Shown piece by piece: positions 10,985-23,690 of a DNA stretch of 64,000 nt. The notes below the pieces were generated by a model. That model had not been told where the DNA came from and made no database searches. It was given only the letters and a program-made list of their open reading frames with translations. Source of the stretch: Microcebus murinus (lineage: Eukaryota; Chordata; Mammalia; Primates; Cheirogaleidae). The DNA lies in contig NC_134108.1 in the NCBI RefSeq assembly GCF_040939455.1, forward strand, positions 16,087,501-16,151,500, read 5' to 3'. The translations under genes were made by a program, and so were the position numbers. Position 1 is the stretch's first letter, and every line of letters begins with the position of its first letter.

Positions 10985-12225
10985 ACCCACACAAGCGTGT
11001 GCACGCATGCACACACTAACAATACTAAAATATTAAACACGCAGAAAAGCAAAAGTTAACTTTGGAAATAGATCTGGCACAACTGTGGCAAATGGTGGCC
11101 CTCCTTTATGTGGACCAGAGATTTCTCTGTGAAGCTTCTGGACTCTAGGGCTTTGGATTCTGGGAAGGGTTTTGTATGACTATGAATTATCTGGCTGTCG
11201 CTGACCCTCCCTGCTCCATCATCTATTATTATAATTAGTAACTGAGTAAGTAACAATGAAAGAAGGAGAGATATGCGAACCAAAAAGAAAGTTCACAAGT
11301 TTCCTGGACACAGCTCTTTCTTTTCTAAATCTGGTTTTTGCTGGCAGGATACTAACAATCTCTTTCCTTTGCAGTCAGGGATTTTAATGGCATTTTGAAA
11401 AGTACTAGGTTTCCTTTCTCTGTTCATTAGTGTGCATTTCCCAGGCATTTCTACTGACATTCAACAAACAGGCGTAGGACACAAAATCACGGAAAGACCT
11501 TTTTCAAGAAATACTGACTATTTTCTGCCTTCCATGTGTTCTCAGTCAATTTGCTCTGCAGACGTCAACTCAGTCTCAAGTCCTTCTTGATCCGGGAGAT
11601 CATGTTGAGAGTGCCGGATCAGACAGGGTTTAGAGTCCCACTGCTGTGTGAACCTGAAGGAGTTCACTGAGCCTCGGTCATCTCATCTGTGAGAATATGA
11701 AAGCATCTTTCCATCCCTAGCCTGCCCACCCGGAGGGCTTGCTTCCAAGCGGACAGCCCCTCTGGAAGCATGGGCCTAGGACCCCACCTGAACCAGCGTC
11801 ACCACAAGGCTTGGATGCCAGCTTCAGGCTTACTGCCACTCTTCTTTTGCTCATTCTTTCATCTTCTTTTAAACCTTAATTCCAAATGAATCTTTTTTTT
11901 CCCCCTGAATAAGCATTGTAATAAATCTTTTTTTGCTTGAATGAGTATTAATCCTTTTTTCCCGAATAAACATAAAACATGTGCAATGTTATTTTGGCCT
12001 CTTGCAAGAATAAGTCATTCTGTGTGGTCAAGAACCAATTTATCCAAGTAGTAAATATATTGCAAAGAATTTTTAAGGCAATGTCAAACAGGAGCCACTG
12101 AGGACTAACGATAAGCTTTCTATTCTTCTGAATAGGTTTATCTAGCATATTTGTTAGGACTAGTTTCATCACTAAGTGCAGAGAAGCCCGGAGAAGTAAC
12201 TTAAACCAGGTGCATATGAGATTAG
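10985..12225. other. Mostly unique sequence
   Basis: Starts with a degenerate CA-type run (10988-11016). A short MIR-like piece lies at 11640-11700 ('ctgtgtgaacctgaaggagt', 'catctgtgagaatatg'). The rest shows no recognised repeat or gene. Confidence 0.4.
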
Positions 12226-12229
12226 TATG

Positions 12230-12640
12230 CAGTTCTGCAGCTCAGGGACCCAGGCTCCTTTTGTCTTGTAGCTCTGTTGTAAATGACCTCCATTTTCAAG
12301 GTCATGTCATGTTCTGAGACAGTTGCTCCAGCTCCAGTTTTTGCCCCTACACTTGCATTTCAGTCTTCAAGAAGGAGCAAAGGGAAATCTCAGAAGAATT
12401 TTTTTTCAGCAGTTGCATGAAACACTTTAAATTACATCCCATTGGCCAGGACTCAGTCACATGGTTATATCTAGTAGCTTGGACGTCTGGGAAATGTAGT
12501 CTTTATTCCAGGCAATCATATGCAGGCTAAACATGAGAGAGGATTCTATGATGATAGGAGAAGAGAAAAACAGGTATTGGAAGCAACAAGCAGCCTCTGT
12601 CACCAGTGGCTTTTATGCTGGCTTCACCACCTGGCTGGGG
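12230..12640. mobile_element. Unclassified ancient interspersed repeat (probable)
   Basis: The sequence 'ggccaggactcagtcacatg', 'gggaaatgtagtctttattc' and 'aagcagcctctgtcacca' follows an order I recall from a common mammalian interspersed repeat. I cannot name the family. No ends or duplications are clear. Confidence 0.4.
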
Positions 12641-12663
12641 AGGAGAGGTGCAACAGACTAGAC

Positions 12664-12812
12664 AAAGGGCTGTCAACCTTTCTCTGTAGAGGGCCAGACA
12701 GTAAATATTTTAGGTTTTGTGGCCATGCTGTCTCTGTTTCTAGACTCAACCCTGCTGTTGTAGCAAAAGCATACACAGACGTCCTGTAAATGAGTGTGTG
12801 TGGCTGTATTTG
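12664..12812 (+). mobile_element. hAT-Charlie-type MITE fragment
   Basis: 'agagggccagacagtaaata' and 'ttttaggttttgtggccatg', followed by 'tgctgttgtagcaaaagc', match the left half of a common short mammalian hAT element whose end reads 'caggggttggcaaact'. The right half and its inverted repeat are missing. Confidence 0.75.
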
Positions 12813-12819
12813 ACACTTG

Positions 12820-13490
12820 GGTCTTAGTTCGCTTGTCCTGCACTAAGCAATAGTACTAATACTAAAAGGCTGGTTGGGGCTCCCCTGGCTATCACATGAC
12901 CATGAAGAGAGCATGTAGCTCGTAGGGCTCACAGGGCACCATCTGCACCTCCGTCGGAGGTGGTCCGAGTGGTGGGTGGAGGCAGAACAAGACAGAATTT
13001 CAGGAACTGGGAAAAGCCTGGTTGAGTGAGAGGGGTGAGACAGACTAATGTTAGTGGAGCCGAGAGCCCCGAGGAGCCTTATTTTCAAATCAAGGGTGAT
13101 ATATTTGGGTGGGGAGAGAGACAAAGGAGAAAGTGCCCCCACTCTTGCTGTTGAGGACATGCTTGAATGCAGCAGAAAAGCTTCCTTCTCTGTAGGTAAC
13201 TGGCAAGCCTATTTTCCGCATCTAGCAGCCTTCTGTGCCATACAGACAGATTTCCCTGGAGCGATGCCGTCTCCAGGGAGAGCTGTCCAGCTAAGCAAAG
13301 CACCAGCCTTCTTGGCTCTGCTGCCACAGGCCTAGAGTTCCTTTCCGGCTCCTTTATGACTCCTGGAATGCCACTTGATTTCTCAAATCAGGGATAATGT
13401 ATTATTGATGAAATATCTGAACAATCGTGCAGTTGCATGTGTGTTATCTTATTTGACCTTCATAGAAACTCTGAAAGGAAGGGGTGAGCA
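12820..13490. other. Unique sequence
   Basis: No repeat recognised. Overlapping frames of 80-105 codons on both strands (12843-13335) have no recognisable domain. Confidence 0.35.
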
Positions 13491-13494
13491 AAAT

Positions 13495-13690
13495 GAAACT
13501 AACGTTTATCGATCTCGGATGCTAGGTGTGACTGGCTGGATACTTTGACACGTGTGTCTCATACAGTCCTGCAGTATCCCAGGAGGGGGTCACTACCGTG
13601 TGCCTATTTTACAGATGGATAAGCAGACCCAGAGAAGTTAAGTACTCGCCCAGCACCCGACTGCTCACGGCTGGATTGCGTCATCGCCCA
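13495..13690 (-). mobile_element. MIR SINE
   Basis: The antisense MIR order is visible: 'gtgcctattttacagatgga', 'acccagagaagttaagtact', 'cgcccagcaccc'. Confidence 0.75.
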
Positions 13691-14013
13691 AACTTGAACT
13701 CAGTCTTCGGGAATCAGCCTCAGTGACCCTCACTGCTGTTCAGCTGTGGTGCCCACAGAGCACACACGGAAGTAAACACTGGTGGATGCTAGGAACTTTG
13801 AAGGGAAACAGATTCTACCCAAATTCCAGAGGTACTACTTCAGATAAGATTAAAAAGCCATGGCGGTCCCCGAAGAGAATTAACCTGTGGAGGAAAACCA
13901 AGAAGCAAATCCAAGGGGTGCGAATCAGGCCTGGACACATGAAGGTGCCCTGTAAACCCTTCTTTAGTAATGCAGACCTGTGTGCAGGCTGGCTCAATGC
14001 AATTAAGCAGGAG

Positions 14014-16010
14014 GCATTCATTCGTGCATGCAACTGACATTTACTGAGTCATGTTCAGCTGGGACACTGGGCATAAGAAGGCTGATGTCTGTCGCTACTT
14101 CTCAGTAGGGCCAGGGGAGGGTTAAAGACGGCGTCCATCCTGCTGGGCTGGAGTCTGTGCCATACCTGTTGTTAAGAACTTGGACGCCACCACTAGATGC
14201 AGCATAAGCGAGTTCCTGCCCTGTGCACCTTACATTTTCATGAAGGGAGAGAGTAAATTAAAAAAAAAAGATCAATTAGTCAGTGAAGGCATGATAAGGG
14301 CCATAACACCAGCAGGACGGGGTGATGGGATGGAGGTGCATGGCATGGTGATCTGGAAGGCTCTTCTGAGGACATGATATTTAAGTGGGGACCTCATGTC
14401 AGGAAGGAGCCAGCCTCTGAGAGAAGGAAGGGCATCTCATGGAGAGGGAACAGCCACTGCAAAGGCTCTGTGGCAGGCACAGGCTGGTGTGTTTGGGGCA
14501 CAGAAAGAAGTTCCGTGTGGCTGGGGCACAGTGGCCGAGGGAGAGACAGGTGTACACAGGAGGTCGGGGAGGAAACGGCTGATTCACACCGGGCTCTGAA
14601 AGTGTTCGAAGTTTCCTGTACATTTCAAGAAAGCCATCGGAGGGCCTTAAACAGGAAGTGGCATGATCTGATTTATGTTCTTAAAAGATTAGGCTGGTTG
14701 CAGTGTGGAGATGGAGTCTACGGGAGCAAGACAGGCTAAAGACAGATGGGTAATTTGGACATGTTGGAAAGGGAGAAGAATTGTGTTTCCCTCCTAGGAT
14801 TTTGGCATGAGCCGCGGAGATAGAGAAGACCAGGGAAGAGCAGATTTTTCTGTGTTAGACGTGTTAAGTCTGAGATGTCTGTTGGACATTTATATCAGTA
14901 TGATGTTATGTGCAAGGCCATAGTATTAAATGGGAACTATGTTTGTAGCATATGGAGAATCTTAGTCACATGATTGGAAGGGATTTCCTAAGCTATTGCT
15001 CTGGATGTTTGATAAAGTGTCAACACTCCGGGAAAGTCTAAGGTGATTATTAATTTTGGAACCTAAGACTTGTGTGGAGAGTAGCAGGAGACGCAGAGGA
15101 GAAGCGGGCAAGAGCAGGGCAGGAGAGGGCTTGGAGGCGATGATGGGGCAGCCAGGGAAAGGATCGGAGTGCGGAGTGATGTGACCACGCTGAGTTTGTC
15201 AAAGATAACTGTGGAAGCCACGTGCAGAAGAAACTGCAGGGTGTGAGGCTGAAATCAGGGTGAAAATGAAGGTTCCTTGCCAACAGTCCGAGTGAGAGAT
15301 GACAAAGGCTGGAATCTAGCCGGTGACCATGTGGAAGAAGAGGAGGGAACAGACTCAGAAGATTGTGAAAAGATAGATTTGACTGTACTTGGTGGTCCGC
15401 TGGCTGTGAGCGTGAGAGAGGAGTGCTCCCTGACTCAGATTGTCAACCTGGAGGCCGGGTAGATGTTGGTGCCATTCGGTGAGACCCAGCGTGTAGTTCT
15501 GTGAGTGCTGGGGTGGGTCTTATTCTATCCTGTTTTTCCTGTGCCGACTCCAAGGCCCATTTTCAGTGTGAGGAGCTGATGGGCGTTAGCATTCCCATTA
15601 AGTGCTTCCTCATTCAGGAAAGCCTTGTTTGGTGACTTACTGGAGAACTAAGCATGGTACCCAGGGAAATGGAACCTCCTAAGAGATAGGCATTAAAGAG
15701 ACTTGGCGGGTGTCAGGAGAACCAGAAATCAGAAGAACCAGGAACCAGCAGAGCAGAGAGGGAATGGTCACCAGCAGTCCTCAATGTCCAGGGAGGTCAA
15801 TGCTGAGTGCTCTTTGGGTGAGGACACCAGCAGCCGTGGTGGCCAGAGCAGCTTCTGTGGTGTGGTGGCGAAGGTGGGAGCCAGGCAGTGGCGAGTGGAG
15901 GGCTGGACAGTTAGGACAGGAAGCAGAAAATACTTGGCAGAAGAACCCGTGGGCAATGCGGACAGAGTTGAGAAATTTCTTGCCTATTCCTCGGTTTTCT
16001 CCACGAATTA
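14014..16010 (-). mobile_element. LINE-2 fossil, about 2 kb, antisense
   Basis: Read on the minus strand this is an L2 3' half. The L2 3' terminus lies at 14014-14060. The tail of the reverse-transcriptase ORF corresponds to 14550-15300, where complements of L2's 'gatctggcccctgcctacc'-type and 'agatgtctgttggacatt'-type blocks occur. The 5' end fades near 16010. Blocks such as 'ctctgtggcaggcacaggct', 'aacaggaagtggcatgatct' and 'gacgtgttaagtctgagatg' guided the call. The coding frame is destroyed; frames of 61-121 codons here are chance readings of the wrong strand. Confidence 0.8.
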
Positions 16011-16014
16011 GGAG

Positions 16015-18685
16015 AATGCAGATGATCTACAGAAACGGAATGAAGCCATGTGGAAGATTAAAATAAGCAATGAATTGAAAAAATAGAGAGTCTTAGAAAA
16101 CTCATCTTTGAGTAACAGAAGACTTTGATATTCATTTCCTGCTAATCCTGACCTTGAGAATTGTCCCTCAAGGAAAACCCTCTCTGCCCTAGAGACTTGA
16201 GTTTGACCTTGAGTCAGCTGAAGTGCAGAGGCATGAACTCTTCTACCTGAGGTCACAAGATAGACGAATCTCTTTCTGAACTCAGAATTAATCCTTGGTG
16301 GGGGTGGGGGTTGGCAGGGGGAGGGGGCTAGTCTTGACTGGCTCTTGATTTTGAGCTCTGAACCATTACACTTCAGTTTCATTTAGGTACCCCAGGTCAG
16401 GCCGGTCGGTTGTTTGCAGTTTATAGGGTTGATTTGCTTTTAGCACTTCCATTAAAGAGCTTGGATTTGGACCTTCATCCACCACTGACACCAAGAGAGG
16501 CTGGGAGAGCTGTTAGGCATTCTAAGTGCTGCCCTTCAGAAAGAGATGTTAAACTCTTGTTTCTTCTGATAGATGTTGGTAGCTGTCCAGAGAAAAACTG
16601 AAGTTCCCATTGCTTTTTCCAGAAAGAGTAATGGGGAGCCCTTGTGTTCCAGCCAAGAATCCCTCTTCTCAATAAAACAAATAGGTTCTAATGTTGGCAG
16701 CTCCCTGAGCTGCTGCTGAGAACATAAAGGCGGCTCTGTCTCTCTGCGTGGTAAATACACAGCAAGCATTTAACTCATTAGTAGATAAATCACGCCGAGA
16801 TGGCTCAGAAGATGATGGGTCCGGTGCTGGTTTTTAATTTTTTTAAAACCTTGGTTAATTTATTTCTCTTTCTTGACTAATTCAACCCCTGAGACACGAG
16901 TAAACACATTTAAACAACAGCAATTTAAATAAAGCAACTAATGAGAGAGACAAATTGTTTAAGGAAAATGTGTGGCAGAGATTCTTAGTCCTGACCCAAG
17001 GGTGCTCCTCCACCTCTCCCGGGCCCCGAGGACCAGGTGGGGTCACGGACTAATTCTGGCCTACGGGAAAATGGGCAGAAGTGACTGAGCCATTTCTAGC
17101 TAGGTCTGGTCTTAAAACCATGCCCGGATTCTCTGGGCCCGCTTTGCCCTGGTGTGATGAGCATGGAGGCCCTGTGTTCCGGTCGGCGTGTGTTTAGACG
17201 GACGAGGCCACCCAATCCTCATCAGGCATTATGTGATCAAGAAATGAACCTTTGCGGTGGTAAGCCAGTGGGATTTCCAGCACTTATTGTTACTGTCAAA
17301 GCTATCCTAACCCAACTAATACACAAATCAAATGATATTGCCTTATCAGGGAAGACAAGGTCTTTCATAAGTCCCCCAAGATAGCAGACGTTGAAATGAA
17401 GCAGGAGAGTTTCCTATCTCGGAGCCGTCTAGACAAAGGTCTGCTTTGGCCTTAACATCATAGTCTATCTATCTGCAGAAATTTCCAGAGGCCTTTGCAT
17501 TTAGCTATTCTTGTGGACCCTAGGGTATCTCTTTGAGGCTGCAACCTGATGGCAGTCAGAAGAATGAGTATTTATGTGTAATTTACTCCGGTGCTGGAGT
17601 TTCCTAAAGCCACATTGGCCTATGAGTAAATGGCAGTTGTGATCACAATAAGCCCCGTGTTATAGTGTCTGTTTTTGCTGCCCACTGGTACGGACCCTGT
17701 TATGGAGGGGAGGGGGTGTCCCTACAGGATGCTTCCTATGAAATAAGGAGCAAGTCTGAGGGTCTCTAGCTATCAAATGGCATGCCCCATTTGTTCTCTT
17801 CTTTTGCGCCAGCCTCCCAACTGGGTACTACTGTTTCTGCCAGTTATTGCCGCCTGCTCACCCTGGAGGCTGTCGGGGATGACCTGTAGCTGGGCGTCGC
17901 TTCTGCTGTTGCCGGGCACAGCCAGTGGACAATCCCAGTGAGAACCGCGTGCTGTGCTCAGAGCCACCTCCCCCTACAACCACTAAGTCAAGCAGTCTCT
18001 CTCATTCTCTCAACTCTTAGGATAAACTTTACACAGGAGACTTCTGTGGGGTCCACCTCCCCAGTTTCCCAGATTCACGCCAGACACATGGAATATAGCA
18101 ATATGTATGAAGCTACTGGTGAGCCCCTGTGACACCTATAATTACCATTTCCCTAAGCTTGGTGTTAGTGTTGATGTCAGAAGTTTGCTAGATGCTCAGG
18201 AGATTCTTAACCATTTTTCTTCACTCACTCTCTTTGAGCGAGGTGCCTTCCATTTTACCTGCACTGTTCCAGAAGGGATGGGGCAAGGTGACCATTAGGA
18301 AGCAGATGTCTAGGGATGTTGAGTCTCCTCACTGGGCCACAGTTTGGACAATATCTTCCTACTACCTATCCCATGGGGAGCCCCAGACTCAGACCTTTGC
18401 ACACCTGACTCTGGGGTCTCATCTCGAGGACTCCAGTCTTTCCCATCCCGCCCTCATCTGCATCTGCTCCCCAGAACCACAGCGAGCCAGCGGCTGGTTT
18501 GAGCAGTCCGGCTGTGCTTGGGATCATCTCTGATGTTGTCAGCTCATTCAGAACACTCTGCACAACAGTCAGAAAATATACTTTGACATCGTGGAGAAGA
18601 AGTGGGGATTAATAAACAAGTCCGTGCTTTGAAAAATATACTAATGTCTAAGAATCATCCTCAATGACCTCTTTGCTATGTCTTA
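16015..18685. other. Mostly unique block with a possible conserved element
   Basis: No interspersed repeat recognised. 16297-16328 is a G-rich run. 16690-16960 is AT-rich with clustered TTAATT/TAATTT motifs and low repeat content. Overlapping frames of up to 124 codons have no domain. Confidence 0.4.
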
Positions 18686-18689
18686 CCAT

Positions 18690-18922
18690 ACAGAGCCTTA
18701 TTGGACCAATTTCCTCATCCACAATGGATGTATGTTATTCAGATCCTCCTACGTGCAAAGTAATCTATAAGATTCCCTGCATATATTACCCTACTTTTTA
18801 TAACCACTATGTGGGGTAAATGTTGTTATCCCCATTTGGAAGAAATAGGAATTGAAGTTCAGAGAATTTAAGTAAATTGCCCAAGGTCATATAAGTAGCA
18901 GATGGCAATGCTGAGATTGAGA
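18690..18922 (-). mobile_element. MIR SINE
   Basis: Antisense MIR: 'ttgttatccccatttggaag', 'ttaagtaaattgcccaaggt', 'catataagtagcagatggca'. The 3' side runs directly into a dinucleotide tract. Confidence 0.85.
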
Positions 18923-18934
18923 TCTCTCTCTCTC

Positions 18935-19008
<74 letters not shown>

Positions 19009-19018
19009 CATATATATA
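18923..19018. repeat. (TC)n then (TA)n compound microsatellite
   Basis: About 48 bases of almost pure TC pass into about 48 bases of TA with GTA and ACA interruptions. The junction lies at 18970. The first half is a polypurine/polypyrimidine mirror tract and the second is self-complementary. Confidence 0.95.
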
Positions 19019-19019
19019 G

Positions 19020-19985
19020 TCTTAATCCTACAGCACTATTGTAGAGGGAAGTTTTCTGATCCCTGCAGTATGGCTTAGCCAGCCTGTGCAACCACGCCTG
19101 GGCTTCCTACTACAAATGTCCAGAGCCAGCTTGAGCTCTGGACCCTTCCATGGTCTCTGCCAATGTGGAAGGGAAAATCAGCCTCATTGTTCTTCCTGGT
19201 CTTGAACAGCAGGAGTAGGAGTGGGGATTTAAAAAAAATAGGTCAAATATACTCACTCATCTCCTAAAAACAAACAATAATTCTCAGAACTGTCCATATT
19301 AAGAAAGGGAGGCCATTTTCCTAACTTAGAACATACTGTGTGCGGATTTACCCCACCTGCAATGTAATACATAAAGCAATTATTTAATCGATGATCATTA
19401 GCTTCTTTATTCATGGGCCTGCTTTCACGTTTTCCTCGCTTTTCTCCTCCCTTCCTTCCCTCTGCGCTGTTCACCAGAGGCTCAGAAATAGGCTTGTTAA
19501 AAAAAAAATAACTTGTATCTTTGAAACTATTGCTTAAAAAATTAAAGAAGTCACAGAGGCACAAGCTTTACAAAATTCAGGTAATACAGAAGGAGATAAA
19601 ATAAAACAAAATAAACCCATTCCTACCTCCACCCCAAGTCTAAGCCCTGAGAGATGACTTTTATTTATTGCTGTTTTAAATTATTTTAGTGGATGCGAGC
19701 ATTAAACTAGAAATATGTATATGCTTCCTCTTGTTGATTTATCAACAGTGGGTAGTATCTATTTGCTGCATACTCAGGAAGGTGAAAGATTTTACACACT
19801 TACAGCTACTATCTCCCATGTCGTCCCCCTGACTATTGTGCTGATTTGCTGGGGGGCAGGGAAGGGGACATGGGGCCCGATGTCTGTCCTGTCATCCCAC
19901 TGGCGGTCCCTCTCAATAGTTGTCCTGGCGTCTGCCCCCGGCCTGCTTCTGTTCTCTGCTGGGTGACTCAGAGCTTGGCATCTCT
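19020..19985. other. Mostly unique, with a possible old L1-type scrap
   Basis: 'gtaatacagaaggagataaa' to about 19760 vaguely resembles an old L1-type 3' repeat seen more clearly at 60.4 kb. Otherwise nothing is recognised. Confidence 0.3.
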
Positions 19986-19989
19986 TGAA

Positions 19990-20518
19990 GCTTGTGCCAG
20001 TTAGGGGTCCTGTCAAGAAAACAGAACTTGTGCCAGGTAGTTCAATAGAGGGAGTTTAATTAGGGGAATTAATTATTATATAAAGGTCTTGGAAGAGCTG
20101 ACAGAGCAAACAAGATGATGAAGCAACCTAGATTTTAGAAGCAGAGGTGGCATAGGGGATGGTGTTCCCAGAGCTCAGCAGCCCAGGCCCCCTCCTACCC
20201 CCCAAACCCCCGCCTCGCCCCCCGGCTGGGTGCTGGAATCCAGAGCGGCCTCCTAGCTAGAGCCAGCCTTCCCATAGGGGCTAGAAGCACAGAGCAGATG
20301 TAGCTACTGCTGGAGACGCTGCCCAAGGCAGAAAGTGGGGACAAATGCCCTGGCTGTCTCCTATCTGCTTGTCCCTTGCCCGTGTCTCTGGTGGGTTGAT
20401 GCCAGCCAGAAGCCGGTGTGGCGAGGGAGTCTGGAATTTGTAGATTGTGGGGGTCAACAGTGTGAGTGACACGAAGAGGAGAGAAAGAGAGGAAAGGGAT
20501 CTGAAAGCACGCAGGCGG
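19990..20518. mobile_element. Possible LTR-like ancient repeat
   Basis: 'ggtcctgtcaagaaaacaga' followed by 'ttcaatagagggagtttaat' resembles the end of ERVL-type LTRs read in antisense. The middle is GC-rich (20190-20240, C-runs). Family not determined. Confidence 0.35.
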
Positions 20519-20519
20519 A

Positions 20520-20998
20520 TGACGGCGGTAGGGGTTGAATTGTGTCCCTCCAAAAGATATGTAGAAGTTCTAACATCTGGTGCCTCAGAACGTGAACTTA
20601 TTTGGACATGGGGTCATTGAAGACGTAATTAATTAAGGGCAGGTCACATTGGAGTAGGGTGGGCCCTTAGGACTGGTGTCTTTATAAGAGGAGGAAAAGA
20701 GGGATAGAGACAGAGAGACACACTGGGAGTGGGGGAAACCCACGTAACAACAGAAGCAGAGACAGAGCGATGCAACTGTAAGGTGAGGAACACCAAGAGT
20801 TGTTGGCAACACCAGAAGCTGGGAGAAAGGCCTAGGACAGGTTTTCCTCCGGAGCCCTTAGAAGGAACCAACCTTGCCGATACCTTGATTTTGGACTTCT
20901 AGCCTCCAGGACTGTAAGAGAATACATTTGTGTGGTTATAAACTACCCGATTTGTGGGACAGGCACTTTGTCAGAGCAGCCTTAGGGCACTGACACAG
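20520..20998 (+). mobile_element. ERVL-MaLR LTR, MLT1-like
   Basis: Blocks in MLT1 order: 'ttgaattgtgtccctccaaa', 'cgtgaacttatttggacatg', 'gtgtctttataagaggagga', 'tagaaggaaccaaccttgcc', 'tctagcctccaggactgtaa'. The end at 'gggcactgacacaga' corresponds to the usual 'gcaaactaatacag'. It is an LTR only, without retroviral coding sequence. Confidence 0.8.
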
Positions 20999-20999
20999 A

Positions 21000-22785
21000 T
21001 GTGCACAACGTTCTCTTGGGAAAAGAGCTGTGACTCCTTGCTCTGATTTTGAATCCATATGATCCCATGTACTTGGTTTTTGGAAACATGTCAAGATTTC
21101 TGGTCCACTGCACTTAGTACTGTTATGGATTTATTCTGCCTTGTTTACGTGTCATTACAGTGGATTCCATGAGGAATGCAAGGGAGAGCAAGTAAACACA
21201 TGCATTTAGTCTGCCCTCCCAAAGCACAGCCTTCTGCTCTCTGTGGGTGGATGAACTGTTTAGGGTACTCCCGTTCCCCTAGTCTGGCAATGGGGTCTGT
21301 CAATAGCACATACAATGAATGCTAGGCATATCGAATGTAAAAGAAGGTTTTGGATAAAAGAAATCACTACATTTTTGTTACCGATTGAAGATGCAAGCTT
21401 TGCTGCTTCTATTTGTTGGTTGATACAACTTGTTAATTGACATGCTTAGGGTTTAACTTTACAGATAATAGTATTATCTATGAAGAGAACTGATATGTCT
21501 TTCCTTAAAATTTATATTATTAATTTATGATAATTCATTGTTTTTGAGAACAGTACCATTTAATGTCCCTTATAAATAATCAGTGTTGTATGATATCCTC
21601 TGCCTCTCACAGCTAATCAAATTCCCAGTGTTTCTAGAACTTCTAAGAGTCCTTAAAAGAACAACCAGCAATAGTAACAGCAACAAAAACAAAAACCCAG
21701 GTGGCACAAACTGCCTGAGACACGACCACTGGTGCTGAAGAAAAACCATTAACACTAGTTATGTGCTACAGGGCCCCGAAGGCATAAAAGGGAGTGTGCC
21801 ACAGAGACACACAACTTCTGAAATTCTTGTTCCGTCCTTATCATGGCCCCTGAATCGGCTATTCAGTAATTGCTTGGGATAGTCTTGTCTGATGGGAAGA
21901 AAATAAAAGCAGTCTTGTGATATATGATATTCCCTCAAAAAGACTAATGCCAAGGATTTAGAGAATATAAAACCATTATTTTGAATGGCATTCTTACATG
22001 GGCTCGTGGTATTAAAGTGCATGGTTTTTCTTTTTCTAAAAGAAAAGAAGAATTCTCCAGATCCACTCTTTTATCTGTTTTAAATTATTTTTCTCCTTCT
22101 CCGTGGCAGTAAGATGATTTCCAATGGAAACACTTTTAGTAAAGGTGCATTTTGCTTTTATTTATTTGTTTGTTGTTTTGCGGGTGTGAGAAGGGGAAAG
22201 CTGGGACTTATTTTAAGGAGTCACTCAACGAGAACTTCTATTTGGTGATCCGAGAGGGCTCTTGCACATATTTGCTCGTTTCCATGGCCCTATGCAGAGT
22301 GGATTTGGTTTGGTGAATATGATCCTACTCACATCTAAGGTTTGAGTTGGCAAAATTTGCTTGGTTTTATCTGAAAGTTGTAATCTTTACAGTACTGTGT
22401 ATTTCACAGGAGTGGGAATTACTGCCTGGCTTCTGCAGCGTCTGTACGTCAAGGCCTGCAATATTGCATGCGGCACAGGACTGATGGGTGCATGTGTGTC
22501 AGGAGAATACCTGAGGGTGGGGAAAGAACTAGCCTAAAGGATTAGCGAGAACAGTAGTACCTGGTGCTCATGCAGGCCACCATCCAGACTGGAGACCTTC
22601 CTAATTCATGGGCATTGGGTAGAGAACTCAGAGAGCTTGCTTCGGTAGTGGCACAAAGTTAGCCCCAGGTGAATGCTACTTTGGGCCCATCTAACAGTAT
22701 TAAAAACAAGGCCCCAAAGGGTCAAACTGTTTCCAAGTAATTTGACTGCATCCCAGAACAAAGCTCAAGATTATTTACAGGAATC
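21000..22785. other. Repeat-poor unique block
   Basis: No interspersed repeat or gene recognised. Frames of 61 and 87 codons on the minus strand are featureless. Confidence 0.4.
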
Positions 22786-22789
22786 CAAA

Positions 22790-22900
22790 AATATCCAGCA
22801 CCCAACAAGGTAAAATCCACAATGTCTTGTCTGTGGTCACACAGTTCAGTATTTTATCTCAAGTTTGGCTGACTCCAAAGATCATGTCCCTTCCACCACA
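22790..22900 (-). mobile_element. Possible MIR fragment
   Basis: 'tctgtggtcacacagttcag' and 'ggctgactccaaagatcatg' resemble the antisense 3' half of MIR. Confidence 0.45.
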
Positions 22901-23129
22901 TATGGAGAGTTATGTTGGCCTGGATTGGAATCAAAATACCTTTTGTCTTCACGGAGCAGTGGAAAACTCACCATAAGAGAGACAGATATTATTTATTATA
23001 TATATTACCGGGCCTCCTGACATGACCAGTAGTCAGCACTGGCTCCTCCCAAAAATTGAACCTGAGTTTGATCAAGCCTCTGGATTCAACTACCAGTTAT
23101 GGGAAATATAAGGGGCAGGGACTATATTA

Positions 23130-23690
23130 AATGATACCACAACCATACAATTAGCCAAACCTAGATTATGAGAAATTCTATAAAACAAATGATTTGATTT
23201 CTTCAACAAATAAATGGCATTGGAATGGGAGGCATGGAGGGAGGAATGGTGTAGATTAACAGAGACTTAAACATAACCAAATACAATGTTTGGATCTTAT
23301 CTGGACCTGACTCAAGCAAGTCAACTGTAGAAAGATATTTTTGAGACAGAGTATTTAAACACTGAGTAGATACTGAGAAACGTAAGAATTATATAAGGAA
23401 TAATTTTTAAATTTTATTAGATATGCTAACAGTAATGTGATTATGTAAAATAAGAAGAGTCCTTATCAGAAATACACACTAAAATTTGATGTTGAGCATT
23501 TGCTTTAAAACACTCCAGGTAAGAGAAAATGGTGAGAATTGAAGGGTGATGTGCAGAAAACACAATGTTGGCAAAATATAATTGCTAAACCTAGGTGCTG
23601 GGTACATGAGGGTTCATTATACTATTCTTTCTACCTTTGCATATGTTTAAATATTTCTATAAGAAAATTGTGCAGCTTAAATGGAAACAT
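23130..23690 (+). mobile_element. Old L1-derived fragment
   Basis: 'gaaagatatttttgagacag', 'tatgctaacagtaatgtgat' and 'gttcattatactattctttc' follow the order of an old mammalian L1 3' region ('tgggtgttcattgtactatt' type). A short A-rich tail may be present near 23680. Subfamily not determined. Confidence 0.6.

Noticed and set aside
14374..14739. 121-codon plus-strand frame
   Set aside because: Lies inside the antisense LINE-2 fossil and reads its noncoding strand.
16008..16382. 124-codon minus-strand frame
   Set aside because: No recognisable family, no conserved motif, low-complexity G/C run inside.
22634..22665. Possible U6 snRNA pseudogene start ('gcttgcttcggtag')
   Set aside because: Similarity stops after about 14 bases; the following U6 sequence is absent.
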